DNA of 64,000 bases from Streptomyces sp. CC208A. Its GTDB lineage: Bacteria > Actinomycetota > Actinomycetes > Streptomycetales > Streptomycetaceae. Shown here piece after piece: positions 8,839 through 19,239 of this stretch. Under the pieces are notes generated by a model, which had not been told where the DNA came from, made no database searches, and was given only the letters and a program-made list of their open reading frames with translations. Both the position numbers and the translations under genes were made by a program. The DNA lies in assembly GCF_030010625.1 (NCBI RefSeq), contig NZ_JASCXN010000017.1, positions 62,001 to 126,000 of the forward strand, in the 5' to 3' direction. Every line of letters begins with the position of its first letter. Positions within the stretch are counted from its first letter, which is position 1.

Positions 8839-9920
8839 CGGACGCTCCCGAGCGCGGTGAGGGGGTCGACGGCGGTGATCCGCCGGATGGACAGGGCGGA
8901 GCCGACGGCACCGAGCACGATGATGACGGCGGCGGGCCCGAGGAGGGTCGGCGGCGAGAGGACGAAGGGCACGTCGCCGCCGCTGACGAGCGCGCCGATG
9001 CCGAGGGCGAGGCCCGTGCCGAGCAGCGTCCCCGCCACCAGCATGAGCACCGCCTGCCCGAGGGCGTCGCGCAGCAGGTACGGCGTGGAGGCGCCGAGCG
9101 CCTTGAGGACGGCGACGTCACCGCTGCGCTGGATGGTCCAGACGGTGAAGAAGGCCCCTATGACGAGCGCGGAGATGACGAAGAGGAAACCGCGCATGAG
9201 CTGCAGCGAGCCGTTCTCGGCCTGGTAGGACCCTATGGCGGTGAGGGCCGCGTCCACGGTCCGCGCCTCCGTGCCGACGGCCGCGTCCCCGGCCGCCCAG
9301 TCGGCGCCGTCGCCGCGCAGCGCGATCACCGTCGCCTGCTCGGCCTGTGCCCCGGCGGCCGTACCGCCGGCCCCGAGCCGCTGCCAGTCGTCGAGCGAGG
9401 TCCACACCACGGGCGTGTGGCTGTACGAGGCGTCCCCGGCGACCGCCGCGACGGCGACCGCCAGCGGCCCGAGCCGGACCGCGTCCCCGACGCCCGCGCC
9501 GAGTTCCGCCGCCGCCGACTCCGACAGGACGGCCTTCCCGGGGGCCACCGCGCCGGGCGCGAGCCCGTCGCCCGGCCGCGTACCGAGGGCGGAGACGGCG
9601 GCCGTCCGCTCGCCCGCGACCGCGTTGAGGGTACGGATGCCGAGCGGCGCCGCCCCGCTCACCCCCGGCCGCCCCGCCCAGGCCTTCCACTGCTCCTCCG
9701 TCACCGTGGAGTTGGTGAACGAGACCGACTGCCCGGCCGGCGGGGCGGCGAAGGCGATCCGGTCGGCGGGCAGGCCGGTGATCGCGGAGATGTTCTCCCG
9801 CGCGAGTCCGGCCGTCAGCCCGGAAAGGAGCCCCACGAGCAGGGTGATCAGCACGATCACCGTGCCCATGAGGGCGAACCGCCCCTTGGCGAATCTCAGG
9901 TCTCTCCATGCCACGAACAT
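8835..9920 (-). CDS. FtsX-like ABC permease
   Basis: Permease of 361 residues with MacB/FtsX topology. One N-terminal helix (FALMGTVIVLITLLVGLLSG) is followed by a long extracellular domain (about 45-235). Three C-terminal helices follow (FLFVISALVIGAFFTVWTI; AVLMLVAGTLLGTGLALGIG; LGPAAVIIVLGAVGSAL). The start MFVAWRDLRF at 9920 is typical of actinobacterial members; an in-frame ATG at 9983 adds a non-conserved tail. Divergent from the kinase at 10033 with a 112-bp shared promoter region. Confidence 0.92.
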   Translation of the reverse strand: MFVAWRDLRFAKGRFALMGTVIVLITLLVGLLSGLTAGLARENISAITGLPADRIAFAAPPAGQSVSFTNSTVTEEQWKAWAGRPGVSGAAPLGIRTLNAVAGERTAAVSALGTRPGDGLAPGAVAPGKAVLSESAAAELGAGVGDAVRLGPLAVAVAAVAGDASYSHTPVVWTSLDDWQRLGAGGTAAGAQAEQATVIALRGDGADWAAGDAAVGTEARTVDAALTAIGSYQAENGSLQLMRGFLFVISALVIGAFFTVWTIQRSGDVAVLKALGASTPYLLRDALGQAVLMLVAGTLLGTGLALGIGALVSGGDVPFVLSPPTLLGPAAVIIVLGAVGSALSIRRITAVDPLTALGSVR

Positions 9921-10032
9921 GGGGCCAAGCCTGCTGGCCACACCTCCTCGCAGGCATCGCGCCACGGATGGCTCCGTAATCAAACTTTCGGTTGAGCCGT
10001 GACCTCCACTCGCTGTCTACGCTGGTGAGGTC

Positions 10033-11196
10033 ATGGATCCGCGCGCACTCACCCCCGCCCTCCGCGCCCTGCGCCTCTGCCTGCACCTCCTGATGGCGGG
10101 CCTGCTCGTGCTGGCCGCGGTCCGCGCCCACTCCACGGCGGGCACGGTCCTCGCGATCGTGACGGGCGGCGTCTACGCGGCGGGGGCCTGGCTCCCCTCC
10201 GTGCGGCGGTCGCAGCGGGCCGCGGCCTGCTGGCTGGCGGTCCTGGCGCTGTCCTGGCTGGCCCTGCTGTGGGCGACGCCGGAGGCGCTGTGGCTGGCCT
10301 TCCCGCTGTACTTCCTCCAGCTGCACCTGCTGCCGGCCCGCTGGTCGCTGCCGTCCGTGGCGCTGACGGCGGGCGCGGCGATCCTCTCGTACGTGGGGCA
10401 CGGCGCCGCCCTGAACCCGGGGGTCTTCATCGGCCCGCTGCTCGGCGGCGCCGTCGCCGTCGCCACGGTCCTCGGCTATCAGGCGCTGTACCGGGAGAGC
10501 GAGCGGCGGCAGCGGATGGTCGAGGAGCTGATCACCACCCGCGCCGAGCTGGCGGCGGCGGAGCGCCACGCGGGGACGCTGGCCGAGCGGGAGCGGCTGG
10601 CCCGGGAGATCCACGACACGCTCGCGCAGGGGCTGTCGTCGATCCAGCTGCTGCTGCGGGCGGCCGAGCGGGCGCTGCCGCCGGGTTCGCCTGCGGCCGG
10701 GCACATCGACCGGGCGCGGCAGGCCGCGCAGGACAACCTGGCGGAGGCGCGCCGGTTCGTGCGGGCGCTGACGCCGCCGGACCTGGAGAGCGGTTCGCTG
10801 GCGGCGGCCCTTGAGCGGCTGTGCGAGCCGGGCGCGGGGCCGCGGGTGCGGTTCTCGGTGAGCGGGACGCCGGTGGAGCTGCCGACCCCGTACGAGGTCG
10901 CGCTGCTGCGGATCGCCCAGTCGGCGCTGGGGAACACGGTGCGGCACGCGGGGGCCGGCCGGGCGGAGATCACGTTGTCGTTCATGGAGGACGCGGTGGC
11001 GCTGGACGTGGTGGACGACGGGAAGGGCTTCGACCCGGAGGCGGTACGCCCCTCCGGCGACGGCGGCGGGTTCGGGCTTCCGGCGATGCGCTCGCGGGCG
11101 CGGTCGCTGGGCGGCACGTTCACCGTCGAGTCCGCGCCGGGGCAGGGCACGGCCGTCGCGGTCACCCTCCCGCTGCCCGGTGGGGGCCGGGCATGA
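10033..11196 (+). CDS. Sensor histidine kinase, HisKA_3
   Basis: Membrane sensor kinase of 387 residues. Four to five hydrophobic segments occupy residues 10-150. The H box ERERLAREIHDTLAQGLSS has His194. The ATPase domain shows the N-box region RIAQSALGNTVRHAGA and DVVDDGKGFDP, then GGGFGLPAMRSRARSLGG. It overlaps the response regulator start by ATGA at 11193-11196. The divergent ABC/FtsX exporter is the likely target; the signal is unknown. Confidence 0.93.
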   Translation: MDPRALTPALRALRLCLHLLMAGLLVLAAVRAHSTAGTVLAIVTGGVYAAGAWLPSVRRSQRAAACWLAVLALSWLALLWATPEALWLAFPLYFLQLHLLPARWSLPSVALTAGAAILSYVGHGAALNPGVFIGPLLGGAVAVATVLGYQALYRESERRQRMVEELITTRAELAAAERHAGTLAERERLAREIHDTLAQGLSSIQLLLRAAERALPPGSPAAGHIDRARQAAQDNLAEARRFVRALTPPDLESGSLAAALERLCEPGAGPRVRFSVSGTPVELPTPYEVALLRIAQSALGNTVRHAGAGRAEITLSFMEDAVALDVVDDGKGFDPEAVRPSGDGGGFGLPAMRSRARSLGGTFTVESAPGQGTAVAVTLPLPGGGRA

Positions 11197-11828
11197 CGGG
11201 GGCGACGATCCGGCTGCTGCTCTCCGACGACCATCCGGTGGTACGGGCCGGGCTGCGCGCGGTCCTGGACACCGAGCCCGGCTTCGCCGTGGTCGGCGAG
11301 GCGGCGACGGCGGAGCGCGCGGTGGAGCTGGCGGCGGCCGGGGGCGTCGACGTGGTCCTGATGGACCTCCAGTTCGGCCCGGGGATGCACGGATCGGAGG
11401 CTACGGCCGCGATCACGGCGGTGCCGGGCGGGCCGAAGGTGCTGGTCCTGACGACGTACGACACGGACGCGGACATCCTGGCGGCGGTGGAGGCCGGCGC
11501 CTCCGGCTATCTGCTGAAGGACGCGCCGCCGGAGGAGCTGGCGGCCGCGGTGCGGACGGCGGCGGCCGGCCAGTCGGCGCTGGCCCCGGCGGTGGCGCAC
11601 CGCCTGATGGACCGGATGCGGACCCCGGCGGAAGCGCTGACCAAGCGGGAGCTGGAGGTGCTCCAGCTGGTCGGGGAGGGACTGTCGAACCAGCAGATCA
11701 GCAAGGTGCTCTTCCTCAGCCAGGCGACGGTGAAGTCCCACCTGGTGCACGTCTTCGCCAAGCTGGGCGTGGACTCGCGCACGGCGGCGGTGGCGGCGGC
11801 CCGCGAGCGGCGCCTGATCCGGCGGTAG
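11193..11828 (+). CDS. Response regulator, NarL/LuxR family
   Basis: A 211-residue response regulator. The receiver has the acidic pair D12-D13 and phosphoacceptor Asp58 (VVLMDLQFGP), followed by YLLKDAPPEEL with the conserved Lys. The C-terminal LuxR helix-turn-helix is LTKRELEVLQLVGEGLSNQQ then ATVKSHLVHVFAKLGVDSRT. It is translationally coupled to the kinase upstream and probably regulates the ABC exporter encoded divergently at 8158-9920. Confidence 0.95.
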   Translation: MTGATIRLLLSDDHPVVRAGLRAVLDTEPGFAVVGEAATAERAVELAAAGGVDVVLMDLQFGPGMHGSEATAAITAVPGGPKVLVLTTYDTDADILAAVEAGASGYLLKDAPPEELAAAVRTAAAGQSALAPAVAHRLMDRMRTPAEALTKRELEVLQLVGEGLSNQQISKVLFLSQATVKSHLVHVFAKLGVDSRTAAVAAARERRLIRR

Positions 11829-11838
11829 CCCGTACCGA

Positions 11839-12153
11839 CTAGGCCTGTGGCGGCGGGCCGAAGAGTTCGACGGCGTGCCGGAGGCCCGCCAGGGCGTCGG
11901 CGAGGGCGCTGACGGAGCCGAGGGAGCCGGCGACGAGAAGGAGGCTGCGGCGCAGCCGCCGCACCTCGGGGGCTCCGCTCACCGCCATCGCGTCGAGCGC
12001 GGCCAGGGCGTCCTCGGCGATCTCCCGGTCGGCGAACTCGCCCCGGTGTCCGGCCAGTTCGCGCCGGAGACGGGAGACGGCGGACCGCAGTCCGGCCACC
12101 CTCGGGTCCACTGTCTCGCCGGTCACTCGCCTCTGCCCCACGCTCCGCAACAC
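11839..12153 (-). CDS. Conserved small protein (DUF5955-like)
   Basis: A 104-residue helical protein with the pattern DPRVAGLRSAVSRLRRELAG, then FADREIAEDALAALDAMA and PEVRRLRRSLLLVAGSLGSV, ending LRHAVELFGPPPQA. From memory this matches the Streptomyces family DUF5955; a profile search would settle it. No signal peptide or membrane segment. It is convergent with the response regulator (10-bp gap). Function unknown. Confidence 0.75.
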   Translation of the reverse strand: MLRSVGQRRVTGETVDPRVAGLRSAVSRLRRELAGHRGEFADREIAEDALAALDAMAVSGAPEVRRLRRSLLLVAGSLGSVSALADALAGLRHAVELFGPPPQA

Positions 12154-12283
12154 GGCCCCCCACTCCGAGACGTCCGCTCCCGATGGCCCGGGACGGTGGT
12201 CGGGCGCCCTGAGTGGGGGTCAGTTAACTCCCCGGCCGCCCGGCGGGGAAGAGGCCGTGCCGCGCATTCATACGACCGTGTCA

Positions 12284-12300
12284 TTCCGCGTCATGCGGTA
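12284..12300. promoter_or_regulatory. 17-bp palindrome upstream of nucleotidyltransferase
   Basis: TTCCGCGTCATGCGGTA reads as T-x-CCGC-N5-GCGG-x-A and ends 10 bp before the ATG at 12311. It resembles the type-1 operator arms but has a 7-bp spacing, so it is probably a different site or a chance palindrome. Confidence 0.35.
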
Positions 12301-12310
12301 AGCAGTTCCC

Positions 12311-12976
12311 ATGACGAAGACAGCCTCCTCCTCCCCTGCCGCCCCTCCCCTCGTCGCCGGTCTGCTGCTCGCCGCTGGCGGCGGGCGGCGGCTCGGCGGG
12401 CGCCCGAAGGCGCTCCTTCCGTACCGGGGCCGGCCGCTGGTCGAGCACGGGGTGCGGGTGCTGCGCGAGGGCGGCTGCGCGGTGGTGCACGTGGTGCTGG
12501 GCGCGTCGGCGGAGCTCGTACGGGAGCGGGCCGAGCTGCCGGACTGCGTCCTGGTGGAGAACCCGGGGTGGGCGGACGGGATGGGGTCCTCGCTGCGGGT
12601 GGGGCTCGCCTCGCTGGCGGCGGACCCGCGCGGGGTGGACGCGGCGCTGGTGTCGCTGGTGGACCAGCCGGGGATCGGGGCGGCGGCGGTGGCCCGGGTG
12701 CGGGGGACGTACGAGGGGCGGGACGCCCTTGCGGCGGCCTCGTACGACGGGAAGCGGGGGCATCCGGTGCTGTTCGGGGCGGACCGGTGGGCGGGGATCT
12801 CGGCGGGCGCGGAGGGCGACCGGGGGGCGCGGGACTACCTGGCGGCGCACCGGGACGCGGTCGCGCTCGTGGACTGCTCGGACGTGGCGGAGCCCTTCGA
12901 CATCGACACGGAGGCGGATCTCCACCGTCTTGAGGGGTGGGAACCTCCACCGCCTCGAAGGGTGGGAAAAGGGTGA
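12311..12976 (+). CDS. MobA-like NTP transferase (Mo-cofactor cytidylyltransferase type)
   Basis: A 221-residue nucleotidyltransferase. The nucleotide-binding loop LLLAAGGGRRLGGRPKALL is near residues 18-36. The metal-binding DQPG motif (LVSLVDQPGIG) and YDGKRGHPVLF follow, as in MocA/MobA-like enzymes that attach CMP to molybdopterin for xanthine dehydrogenase-type enzymes. It sits near purine-breakdown genes, but no xanthine dehydrogenase is in the window. The 3' end carries a 24-bp tandem duplication (12920-12943 and 12945-12968), which may have altered the C terminus. Confidence 0.88.
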   Translation: MTKTASSSPAAPPLVAGLLLAAGGGRRLGGRPKALLPYRGRPLVEHGVRVLREGGCAVVHVVLGASAELVRERAELPDCVLVENPGWADGMGSSLRVGLASLAADPRGVDAALVSLVDQPGIGAAAVARVRGTYEGRDALAAASYDGKRGHPVLFGADRWAGISAGAEGDRGARDYLAAHRDAVALVDCSDVAEPFDIDTEADLHRLEGWEPPPPRRVGKG

Positions 12977-13053
12977 GCGGGGCCGGGGGCGGGCACCTGG
13001 AGTGAGGGGGCTGGCACCCCGAGCCACGTTCTGTCGACTCGAAGAATCTCGAC

Positions 13054-13070
13054 ATCAACAATCCATTGAA
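13054..13070. promoter_or_regulatory. Type-2 operator (aceB), overlapping -35
   Basis: ATCAACAATCCATTGAA matches TTCAAC-N5-GTTGAA except at the first base and one inner position. Its right arm overlaps the -35 box TTGAAC (13066-13071) of the aceB promoter. Confidence 0.65.
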
Positions 13071-13094
13071 CTTCCACTATGAGGAAACTAATAT
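13066..13094 (+). promoter_or_regulatory. aceB promoter (TTGAAC-N17-TAATAT)
   Basis: The -35 box TTGAAC at 13066-13071, a 17-bp spacer and the -10 box TAATAT at 13089-13094 form a near-consensus promoter in an AT-rich island. It lies about 140 bp upstream of the aceB start. The type-2 palindrome covers the -35, and a type-1 operator fills the spacer. Confidence 0.7.
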
Positions 13095-13107
13095 CCACCA
13101 AGTAAAA
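13072..13107. promoter_or_regulatory. Type-1 operator pair (aceB), 21 bp apart
   Basis: Site one at 13072-13086 is TTCCACTATGAGGAA. A weaker second site at 13093-13107 is ATCCACCAAGTAAAA. The centres (13079 and 13100) are again 21 bp apart. Site one lies inside the promoter spacer and site two starts within the -10 box, so occupancy should block initiation. Confidence 0.6.
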
Positions 13108-13231
13108 GCGCCTGAGCCCCGGTGACGGCGCTCGCGGCCGCATCCCGGCACCCGCGGCACTCCGTGCCGCCCGTGACGCCCGGCGGCCGCCAGGCACCGC
13201 CCGCGCAATCCGCTGAAGGAAGTGACCGTCC

Positions 13232-14854
<1,623 letters not shown>

Positions 14855-14872
14855 CGCCTCCCGCTCCTGCTC

Positions 14873-14916
14873 AGGGCCCGCCTCCCGGTGAACGCACAGC
14901 TCCGGGGCCGGGCCCT
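14873..14916 (+). terminator. Possible aceB terminator
   Basis: AGGGCCCG at 14873-14880 pairs with CGGGCCCT at 14909-14916, with further GC pairing possible in the loop, 18 bp after the aceB stop. Further right, 14957-15010 is AT-rich (GATATGCAGC, GGTAATAAGAC) and may hold the promoter of the next gene. Confidence 0.4.
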
Positions 14917-15070
14917 TCGGCGTCGTGGGTCCCTGGTGGGTCACAGGTGACGTGACGCAACCGAGATATGCAGCTACCTAGCGGTAATAAGACACGCCGT
15001 GCGAGATTCCGCCATGCCACCGGCCGGCGGCTGTCCCCCACGTCACTGCGTACCGCAGGAGCACACAGCC

Positions 15071-16216
15071 ATGCCCTCGACGCCCCACCGCGCGCTGCGC
15101 GCGTTCCTGGCCCTGTGTACCGCCGCCGGGCTCGCCTCGCTCGCCGCTCCGTCCGCCCAGGCCTCCCCCGGCAGCGGTCCCACCGCCGTCGTCGCCATGG
15201 GTGACAGCTACATCTCCGGCGAGGCCGGCCGCTGGCTCGGCAACAGCCTCACCAACTCCGGCAGCCGGAACGGCACCGACCGGGCCTGGACCGGCAGCGG
15301 CTACGACCCGTCCCGGGTGTACGGCTCCACCGCGGGCGGCTGCCACCGCTCGGACACCGCCGAGGTGAAGAGCGCCGGGCCGATCGCGAGCTCCCTGATC
15401 AACCTGGCCTGCTCCGGGGCGACCACCAAGAACGTCTTCCGCGCCTCCCAGGGCGGGCAGGCGTACAAGGGCGAGGCCCCGCAGGCCGACCAGCTCGCGG
15501 CCGTCGCCGCCTCCCACGACGTGAAGCTGATCGCGCTCTCCATCGGCGGCAACGACCTCGGTTTCGCCGACATCATCGCCACCTGCGCGGCCGACTACAT
15601 CGTCTGGTACTCGTACTGCCACGACGACCAGCAGGTCGAGGTCGACGCCAGGATCGACGGGGTGATGGCCGCCGTCGGCAAGGCCGTCGACGAGATCCGG
15701 GCCGTGATGACCGGCGCGGGGTACGCCGCCTCCGACTACCGGATCGTGCTCCAGTCCTACCCCTCCCCCATTCCGCGCGCCGCCGAGAACCGCTACTCCG
15801 AGAGCGGCTGGAGCCGGGTGAACACGGGCGGCTGCCCCTTCTGGAACAAGGACTCCGACTGGGCGCGGGACTCCCTGGTCCCCCAGCTCGCGAACCGGCT
15901 GCGGCAGGTGGCGGTGGCGAAGGGCGCGCAGTTCCTGGACCTGCGGGACGCGCTCCAGGGCCGCGAGGTGTGCGCGAAGGCGAGCCGTCAGGTGACGGCC
16001 TCGCTGCCGCCCTCGGGGGCGGCGAGCGAGTGGGCGCGGTGGATCGACAGCCAGAGCACCCAGGGGCTCGTGCAGGAGTCCATGCACCCCAACGCCTACG
16101 GTCAGCAGGCCCTCGGGCGCTGCCTCGCCCTGATCGACACCGTCCCGTCGGGCCACCGCGCCTGCCGGAACACGGCGGGCGCGGGTCCTTCAGGGATGTA
16201 CCTCACGGCAGGCTGA
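15071..16216 (+). CDS. Secreted SGNH/GDSL hydrolase
   Basis: Exported esterase or lipase-like protein of 381 residues. The signal peptide has a hydrophobic core (ALRAFLALCTAAGLASLAA) and likely cleavage after AQA near residue 34. SGNH block I is AMGDSYISGEAG (nucleophile Ser), block III is SIGGNDLGF, and block V is MHPNAYGQQ (catalytic His). Conserved Cys pairs suggest disulfides. The ATG at 15071 was chosen because it begins a proper signal peptide. Substrate unknown. Its 3' end overlaps the convergent gene by 14 bp. Confidence 0.92.
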   Translation: MPSTPHRALRAFLALCTAAGLASLAAPSAQASPGSGPTAVVAMGDSYISGEAGRWLGNSLTNSGSRNGTDRAWTGSGYDPSRVYGSTAGGCHRSDTAEVKSAGPIASSLINLACSGATTKNVFRASQGGQAYKGEAPQADQLAAVAASHDVKLIALSIGGNDLGFADIIATCAADYIVWYSYCHDDQQVEVDARIDGVMAAVGKAVDEIRAVMTGAGYAASDYRIVLQSYPSPIPRAAENRYSESGWSRVNTGGCPFWNKDSDWARDSLVPQLANRLRQVAVAKGAQFLDLRDALQGREVCAKASRQVTASLPPSGAASEWARWIDSQSTQGLVQESMHPNAYGQQALGRCLALIDTVPSGHRACRNTAGAGPSGMYLTAG

Positions 16217-18005
16217 TGCCCAGCGGGCCGAGGACCCGTTCGGCACCGTGCCGGTCGGCCTCGGCCATCGCCTTCACCAGGGCGGCCGAGCCGCCCGGCC
16301 AGTCGGCGGCGGCCGCGTCGAAGGCGGCCCGCCGCGACTCCAGCGGGCCCTTCTTCGCGGGCAGCCGGTCCAGGAGGTGCAGGGCGCGGGCCGACACCGG
16401 CACCTGGACCGCGTCGGCCTCCTCGCCGCGCACCTGGAGCGCGTGCAGGGCGTAGGCGCCGATCACCGGGGAGCGCAGCGCCCCGCGCAGGGCGCCGGGT
16501 GGGGCGGTGGCCGTGTCGAGGAGCCCGAACAGGCCCCGTACGGCCGCCCCTTCGGAGGCGTGGGCGTGCGCCGTGTCGAACGCGTCGAGCAGCTGCGACC
16601 AGGCGTCGGCGGTGTCCCGGCGAGCGTGCAGCCAGTCGGCGAGCGCGCGCGCAGCGGGCGCGTGCGGCCACTCCGCGGCGGCGGCGACCAGCTCCCGCGC
16701 CGGCCAGGCGGCGGCCTCGGCGGCGGTGGGCGCGGCGACCCGGCGCACCCGGAGGAGGTAGCGGACGGTGGCGGCGCCGCGCGGGGTCAGCCCGAAGGCG
16801 TCGCCGGCACGGAAGACGAGGCCGGTGGCGGCGAGCCGGTCGACGACGGCGGCGAGTTCGCGGGCCGGGCCCTCCAGGCGGGCCCGGTCGTCCTCGTCGA
16901 GGCCGGTGGAGCCGGTCAGCCGGACGAGTTCGGGCACGGGCGGGGTGACGTACGGGCCGGCCGCGCCCTCCGGCACGGTCACGGGCACGTCCTCCAGGTC
17001 CGGGTCGACGGTCCAGTCCTCGTACTCGGCGGTCCGGCGGGCGACCGAGTCGGCGCCGCAGCCCCGCTGGTAGAGCGCGTACAACAGGTGCGGCGCCTCG
17101 CCGCCGTACGGCTCGTACTCCTCCTCGGCCAGTTCCTCGACGGCGGCGAGCAGCGCGTCGGCGTCCCGCTCGACGGCCCCGTCACCGCTCTCCTCCCCGG
17201 CGGGCGGCGGGACGGGGACGCCGGTGTCGCCGTGGTAGTCCATGTGCTCGTCGAGGAGGGCGTCGGCGAGGACGAGGTGGGGGAAGTCGTCGGGGCCCGG
17301 CGCGAAGTGGGCGTAGGCGCCGGTGAGCTGTTCGGCGAGCCCGGCGGCGGTCCAGCGGTCGAGGAGCGCGGCGGCGACCTTCCCGACGCCGGCGGCGACG
17401 GCGTGGTCGGTGAGGAGCGGCCCGGCGAGGGGCGGTTCCTCGGCGTCCCGTACGTAGGCGCGGGCGACGGCCTCGGCGAGGACGGTGTCGGCGAGCGCGG
17501 TCCGTCCCATGAGGTCGGCCCGCAGCACCCCGTCGGGCAGCGGCGCCCCGTCGAGGGCCCCGATCCGCCGCCGTACGTCCTCGGCGTCGCCGAGGTCGGC
17601 ACCGACGGTGCGCAGCAGGGAGGCGTACCAGCGGTGCCAGGTGAGGTTGCCCGGGTCGTCCATGGCCCGTTCGAAGTCCCCTGCGCTCTCGTCGACTGCG
17701 GCCGCGACCCGCTCACGCAGGTCCCCGTCGAAGCAGCCGGCGAGCTCCCCGAGGACGGCCGGATAGGCCGCGAGCTCCCCCGGCGGCACGTACACGAACG
17801 TCGGCAGGTCCTCCACGAGCAGCCGCCGCACCAGATCCGGCCCCGGCTCCGGCAGTCCGCTCGCGCGGTCCGCGCCGCGCAGCGCGAGCAGCCCGAGGAC
17901 GACTTCGGCGGCCCGCAGGAACGCGGGGTCCCGTGCCTCCGGCCCGCCGTCGAGGCGCTCGAGGAACCTGTCCAGCCCGGTATTGGTGAGAACGGTCTCG
18001 GCCAC
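16203..18005 (-). CDS. Large protein of unknown function (600 aa)
   Basis: A 600-residue, largely helical acidic soluble protein with no signal peptide or membrane segment. It starts at GTG 18005 (VAETVLTNTGLDRFLERLDGG). I recognise no catalytic motif. There is an acidic stretch near residues 270-300, and a region around 400-440 (RLAATGLVFRAGD, LTPRGAATVRYLLR) resembles a winged-helix wing. Coding character is strong. It is a single-gene unit between the SGNH hydrolase and an Fn3 lipoprotein. Confidence 0.85.
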   Translation of the reverse strand: MAETVLTNTGLDRFLERLDGGPEARDPAFLRAAEVVLGLLALRGADRASGLPEPGPDLVRRLLVEDLPTFVYVPPGELAAYPAVLGELAGCFDGDLRERVAAAVDESAGDFERAMDDPGNLTWHRWYASLLRTVGADLGDAEDVRRRIGALDGAPLPDGVLRADLMGRTALADTVLAEAVARAYVRDAEEPPLAGPLLTDHAVAAGVGKVAAALLDRWTAAGLAEQLTGAYAHFAPGPDDFPHLVLADALLDEHMDYHGDTGVPVPPPAGEESGDGAVERDADALLAAVEELAEEEYEPYGGEAPHLLYALYQRGCGADSVARRTAEYEDWTVDPDLEDVPVTVPEGAAGPYVTPPVPELVRLTGSTGLDEDDRARLEGPARELAAVVDRLAATGLVFRAGDAFGLTPRGAATVRYLLRVRRVAAPTAAEAAAWPARELVAAAAEWPHAPAARALADWLHARRDTADAWSQLLDAFDTAHAHASEGAAVRGLFGLLDTATAPPGALRGALRSPVIGAYALHALQVRGEEADAVQVPVSARALHLLDRLPAKKGPLESRRAAFDAAAADWPGGSAALVKAMAEADRHGAERVLGPLGISLP

Positions 18006-18133
18006 GGTTCCAGGGTAGGTCGGGGGCGGCGGGAACGGCCTGAGGGACACCCCCGGCCGGGGTGCCGCCCCGGGTCCCGCTCCGGGGCCTGCCCGGCGTC
18101 CCGTCCGGGTCCCGTCCGGCGTCCCCGTCCGGA

Positions 18134-19096
18134 TCAGCGGACGACGACCGTCCTGGGGGCGGAGAAGTCGCCCCAGGTGCCGTCGGGGAGGCGGGCGCGG
18201 AGGGTGAGGGTGAGGGTGGTGCCGGGCGGGGACTGGGCGGGGAAGGTGTAGGCGGCGCGGCCGGAGGGCGGGGCGGTGCCCCAGGCGATGGTGGTGGCGA
18301 AGCGGCCGTCGATGTGGAGTTCGTGGTGGGTGACGGGGGCTCCGGTGTCGGGCGGGGTCCAGGTGAGGGTGATCTCGCCGTGGGCGGAGGTGGCGGCGAG
18401 GGCGAGCGGGGAGGTGTCGGGGGGTGCGCCGGGGGCGGGCGCGGTGGTGAGGTCGGCGGGGGCGCTGTCCGGGGAGGAGTTCTCGGCGGCGTCGCGGGCG
18501 CGGAGGGTGAAGGAGTAGGCGGTGCCGGGGCGCAGGCCGGTGAGGCGGGCGGTGGTGGCGGTGCCGGGGGCGGTGTGGACGCGGACACCGGACTGGTGGA
18601 CGTCGTAGGCGGTGACGCGGGTGTCGTCGCGGGAGGCGGTCCAGGTGAGGACGGCGGCGCCGGGGCCGTCGGGGGTGGCGTGCAGGGCGCCGGGGGTGGT
18701 GGGGGGTTCGTGGTCCTCGGCGGTGGCGCGGAGGGTGGTGGCGGGGACGGCGGGGGTGAGGGGCGAGAGGTTGCCGGCGGCGTCGCGGGCGCGGACGGCG
18801 AAGGTGTGGCGGGTGCCGGGGGCGAGGCCGGTGACGTCGGTCATGAGGGTGGCGGCGGGGAGGTCCCTGACCGGGCGGCCGTCCTGGAGGACCTGGTAGC
18901 CGGTGACGGCCCGGTCGTCGGTGGCGGCCTCCCACATGACGTGGACGGTGGTGGCGCTGCCGGAGGTGGCGGTGAGGCCGGTGGGGGCGGTGGGCGGGGT
19001 GGTGTCCTTCGGCTCCGCGGCTCCGGCGCCGGAGCAGGCGGTGAGCGCGGCGAGCGCCGCACTTGTCAACAGGCGTGTGGCGAGCGGGCGTTGCAC
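18134..19096 (-). CDS. Fibronectin type III-repeat lipoprotein
   Basis: A 320-residue surface lipoprotein. A short signal sequence ends in the lipobox ALTAC|S near residue 21. Three fibronectin type III domains follow: the first two start PPTAPTGLTATSGSATTVHV and PPTTPGALHATPDG, and the third covers LALAATSAHGEITLTW to the end. Such domains bind polysaccharide or space catalytic modules, but no catalytic module is present. The GTG at 19096 gives a compact lipoprotein signal; an ATG 25 codons upstream would place charged residues before it. Confidence 0.87.
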   Translation of the reverse strand: MQRPLATRLLTSAALAALTACSGAGAAEPKDTTPPTAPTGLTATSGSATTVHVMWEAATDDRAVTGYQVLQDGRPVRDLPAATLMTDVTGLAPGTRHTFAVRARDAAGNLSPLTPAVPATTLRATAEDHEPPTTPGALHATPDGPGAAVLTWTASRDDTRVTAYDVHQSGVRVHTAPGTATTARLTGLRPGTAYSFTLRARDAAENSSPDSAPADLTTAPAPGAPPDTSPLALAATSAHGEITLTWTPPDTGAPVTHHELHIDGRFATTIAWGTAPPSGRAAYTFPAQSPPGTTLTLTLRARLPDGTWGDFSAPRTVVVR

Positions 19097-19239
19097 GGGC
19101 CGGCCTCCGTCCGTCGGACGTCCTCCAGAAAGGTCCAGACCTATATCGCACGCCGGCCGGGAGGTGCGCAAGGGGGCGTTGTCAGTGGGGTGCGCTTCAC
19201 TGGGATCGTTACTCTCCGTAGTCGATTCTTGGGGGGATC

